Of a stretch of 8,140 nucleotides of DNA, positions 6,774 to 8,140 are shown piece after piece (position 1 is the stretch's first letter; each line of letters opens with the position of its first letter). Made by a program: the position numbers and the translations under genes. The stretch covers positions 1-8,140 of the forward strand of contig CAMPHP010000109.1 in NCBI GenBank assembly GCA_946885925.1. Reading direction: 5' to 3'. The notes under the pieces were generated by a model. That model did no database searches, was not told the origin of the DNA, and worked only from the letters and a program-made list of their open reading frames with translations. The stretch is from an uncultured Litorilinea sp. (GTDB taxonomy: Bacteria; Chloroflexota; Anaerolineae; Caldilineales; Caldilineaceae).

Positions 6774-7553
6774 TCACCCGGTCATCAAGATGCCACCGTC
6801 AATATTAATAGCTTGTCCTGTCATAGGCGTAGAATCCTTACTAGCCAAATAGACTGCCAGCGGCGCAATCTCATCAGGCTCCAAGCGACGTCCCAGGGGC
6901 GTCATCGTGGTTTCCATCTCAGCAAAGGACTTGCCCAGCCGTTGTGCATCGTACTCTACGCGCAGATCATTGATCAACGTATGCACAGGCCCCGGGCAAA
7001 TGGCATTGACGGTGATACCATCCTTCACGACCTCAGTAGCAAGCGTGCGAGTTAGCCCCAAAAGGCCATGTTTGCTAGCGGCATAGGCAGCGCCATGCAA
7101 GGCAGCAATCTTGCCATTAATCGAGGCAATATTGATGATGCGTCCATAATGCGCGGCAAGCATGTCGGACAGCACATACTTTGATAATAGATATGGCACT
7201 GTCAGGTTTACATACATCATCATTTCCCAGAAATCATCATCATAACTGACAACAGGCTTGGGATTGGCACTGCTACCAACACCAGCGTTGTTCACCAAAA
7301 TTTGAATCGGCCCTAACCCCCTCTTTGCCTCTGTATAGACTTTGGCGGCAGATCCGCGCTCCGCTAGATCTGCAACAATGACTACGCACTTTCTGCCCTG
7401 AGCTTGTACGCCTTCAGCCAAAGACTCCAATTCGTCTTGATTGCGTCCCGTAACAGCCAAGTCAGCTCCTTCAGCGGCAAAAGCCAATGCGATTGAGCGC
7501 CCAATCCCTTTACTAGCTCCAGTAATTAATGCACTATTTCCTTGCAGTTTCAT
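6774..7553 (-). CDS. Classical short-chain dehydrogenase/reductase (FabG-like SDR)
   Basis: This 259-residue cytoplasmic NAD(P)-dependent oxidoreductase has the usual length for classical SDRs. It has the cofactor motif TGASKGIG (11-18), acidic D62 in VADLAE, NNAG (88-91), and the catalytic tetrad Asn116, Ser144 (NIASINGK), Tyr157 and Lys161 (YAASK). PG in NAICPGPVHT and the ending GQAINIDGG are also typical. Arg37 after the second strand (VTGRN) favours NADP. The start follows AGGA about 10 bases upstream and has GGGAACA just before the ATG. The 5' leader contains two exact copies of a 17-base repeat. Substrate cannot be read from the sequence; 3-oxoacyl carriers, sugars such as gluconate, or secondary alcohols are all possible. 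It is divergent from the aldo/keto reductase at 7834 and convergent with the VOC gene. Confidence 0.94.
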   Translation of the reverse strand: MKLQGNSALITGASKGIGRSIALAFAAEGADLAVTGRNQDELESLAEGVQAQGRKCVVIVADLAERGSAAKVYTEAKRGLGPIQILVNNAGVGSSANPKPVVSYDDDFWEMMMYVNLTVPYLLSKYVLSDMLAAHYGRIINIASINGKIAALHGAAYAASKHGLLGLTRTLATEVVKDGITVNAICPGPVHTLINDLRVEYDAQRLGKSFAEMETTMTPLGRRLEPDEIAPLAVYLASKDSTPMTGQAINIDGGILMTG

Positions 7554-7572
7554 TGTTCCCGTTTCCTATCCA

Positions 7573-7606
7573 ATGTGTAACAAAAACAAATGTGTAACAA
7601 AAACAA
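7573..7606. repeat. Two exact tandem copies of a 17-bp unit
   Basis: ATGTGTAACAAAAACAA occurs at 7573-7589 and again at 7590-7606, followed by a decayed start of a third copy (GAGTGTAGC). It lies in the leader of the SDR gene, about 20-53 bases before its start. Such exact short tandems can change copy number by slippage and could alter expression. Confidence 0.8.
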
Positions 7607-7642
7607 GAGTGTAGCGGATAAATCCACGACTGCCGCAATCCG

Positions 7643-7684
7643 AAATATTGATCTAAAGGTTGAATCAATATTGATTTCAATATA
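7643..7684. promoter_or_regulatory. Cluster of AATATTGAT/ATCAATATT inverted repeats, candidate operator
   Basis: AATATTGAT (7644-7652) is inverted as ATCAATATT (7664-7672) with an 11-base spacer. The second copy is part of a 14-bp perfect palindrome AATCAATATTGATT (7663-7676), itself inside a near-perfect TTGAA...TTTCAA arrangement. A further half-site, TCAATATA, follows at 7677-7684. It lies between the divergent SDR and aldo/keto reductase genes, upstream of the TTGACA at 7710, as an operator would. Confidence 0.5.
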
Positions 7685-7709
7685 CACGCCCAACTCTACA
7701 AGACCTATT

Positions 7710-7738
7710 TTGACAGACCAGATGCTCTCCCGTACTAT
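7710..7738 (+). promoter_or_regulatory. Putative sigma70-type promoter for the aldo/keto reductase
   Basis: TTGACA (7710-7715, perfect -35), a 17-base spacer and TACTAT (7733-7738, 4 of 6 matches). The expected transcription start is near 7745, giving a leader of about 90 bases before the ATG at 7834. Confidence 0.55.
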
Positions 7739-7833
7739 AGACAAGCCGGAATGGCTGCGTCAGTGTACCCTCATCAACCATTCACTCCACTACCTCAATA
7801 GTCCATTACCTTAATAGAAGGAGTCCAGAACAC

Positions 7834-8140
7834 ATGCAGTATACCCTTTTGGGGCGCACCGGGATCACCGTCTCCCGTCTTTGTTTTGGTACCATGTCCT
7901 TTGGGAACGAAGCCGACGAAGCCACGTCGGCTGCCATGTTCGCCCGTTGCCTTGATGCGGGAATCAACTTTTTTGATACGGCCAATTCTTATACCAATGG
8001 TCGAGCCGAGGAAATTGCCAGCGACCGTCTCCCACGCCCGCCCATGTCGCCCGCGCCCGGCATCCTGGCGCAGCGCGACCAGCCAGTCGCCCTCGATTGC
8101 CAGCGTGTCGGACAACAAGGCGCTATTGGTCGAGCCGAGC
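7834..8140 (+). CDS. Aldo/keto reductase, N-terminal fragment; coherent only to about base 8016
   Basis: This is the start of an NADPH-dependent oxidoreductase with a TIM-barrel fold. AAGGAG (7818-7823) lies 10 bases before the ATG, and a good promoter is upstream. The first 61 residues are classical: MQYTLLGRTGITVSRLCFGT, then DAGINFFDTANSY with catalytic Asp48 and Tyr53, then NGRAEEI. The frame stays open to the right edge, but from codon 62 (ASDRLPRPPMSP...) the family pattern stops. The expected LG...LATK with the catalytic Lys is absent. From about 7996 the DNA instead encodes a birA-like protein on the other strand and becomes about 70% GC. The rest of this gene is therefore probably not in the window, and the last ~41 codons are likely spurious. 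Confidence 0.82.
   Translation, partial: MQYTLLGRTGITVSRLCFGTMSFGNEADEATSAAMFARCLDAGINFFDTANSYTNGRAEEIASDRLPRPPMSPAPGILAQRDQPVALDCQRVGQQGAIGRAE
7996..8140 (-). pseudogene. birA: Fragment of biotin--[acetyl-CoA-carboxylase] ligase (birA), truncated at both ends, probably from another organism
   Basis: Read on the - strand from the right edge, the frame gives LGSTNSALLSD, EGDWLVALRQDAGRGRHGRAW and GNFLGSTI in order. GSTN and GRGRxGRxW are hallmark motifs of BirA, which makes biotinyl-AMP and transfers biotin to the carboxyl carrier protein. GRGRxGR is the biotinyl-AMP-binding loop. The reading is open at the right edge. After GSTI at about 7996 the frame becomes the meaningless antisense of the aldo/keto reductase. 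By hand count 8021-8140 is about 72% GC, with mostly G/C third positions, unlike the rest of the window. A high-GC proteobacterium such as a sphingomonad is my guess for the source. Confidence 0.75.

Noticed and set aside
6649..6852. Short + strand open frame spanning the long hairpin
   Set aside because: It reads through the palindrome and the antisense end of the SDR, and has no ribosome-binding site or recognisable domain.
7573..7606. 17-bp tandem repeat as a CRISPR remnant
   Set aside because: The copies are directly adjacent with no spacers, the unit is too short and no cas genes are present.
7795..8118. 107-residue - strand frame as one intact gene
   Set aside because: Only its first ~40 residues look like BirA. 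The remainder is antisense to a well-supported aldo/keto reductase start, so the frame is a product of the junction.

Overview
The window reads as a bacterial chromosome or metagenome contig of roughly even GC content, with closely packed genes on both strands. The gene set (a family III CoA-transferase with an acyl-CoA dehydrogenase, a crtB-type phytoene synthase, an L-lactate dehydrogenase and several Rossmann-fold oxidoreductases) would fit a Chloroflexota-like aerobe or facultative phototroph. That placement is a guess from gene content. The last ~130 bases are different: they are GC-rich and look like a proteobacterial birA gene.

Left part (1-2040, + strand): the 3' two thirds of a family III CoA-transferase, whose start lies outside the window, followed 55 bases later by a complete acyl-CoA dehydrogenase. 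The transferase resembles succinyl-CoA:glutarate CoA-transferase, and the dehydrogenase carries glutaryl-CoA-dehydrogenase-like features. The pair may activate and oxidise glutarate or a similar dicarboxylate.

Middle part (2095-5772): phytoene synthase (- strand) is divergent from a three-gene + strand operon of a TIGR01777-type atypical SDR, an SRPBCC-fold protein and L-lactate dehydrogenase. The first two overlap by 4 bases and the third follows after 4 bases. The divergent intergenic region (3073-3435) is the most information-rich stretch in the window. It holds two opposed TTGACA promoters, two near-identical TACA-containing 11-mers flanking the + promoter, several related TTGTGCAA-like sites, and a 12-bp tandem repeat beside the ribosome-binding site. 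This resembles MerR-family (LitR/CarH type) light- or B12-controlled carotenoid loci, but no such regulator is inside the window.

Right part (5773-8140): a promoter with a perfect TATAAT box precedes a gene for a predicted ubiquitin-like (beta-grasp) plus VOC two-domain protein. A 21-bp perfect hairpin separates it from a convergent classical SDR on the - strand. The SDR shares a 280-base divergent region, containing tandem repeats and AT-rich palindromes, with an aldo/keto reductase gene. The reductase is coherent only for about its first 61 codons. After a ~21-base stretch that fits both genes, the sequence becomes an antisense birA fragment, most simply an assembly or cloning chimera.
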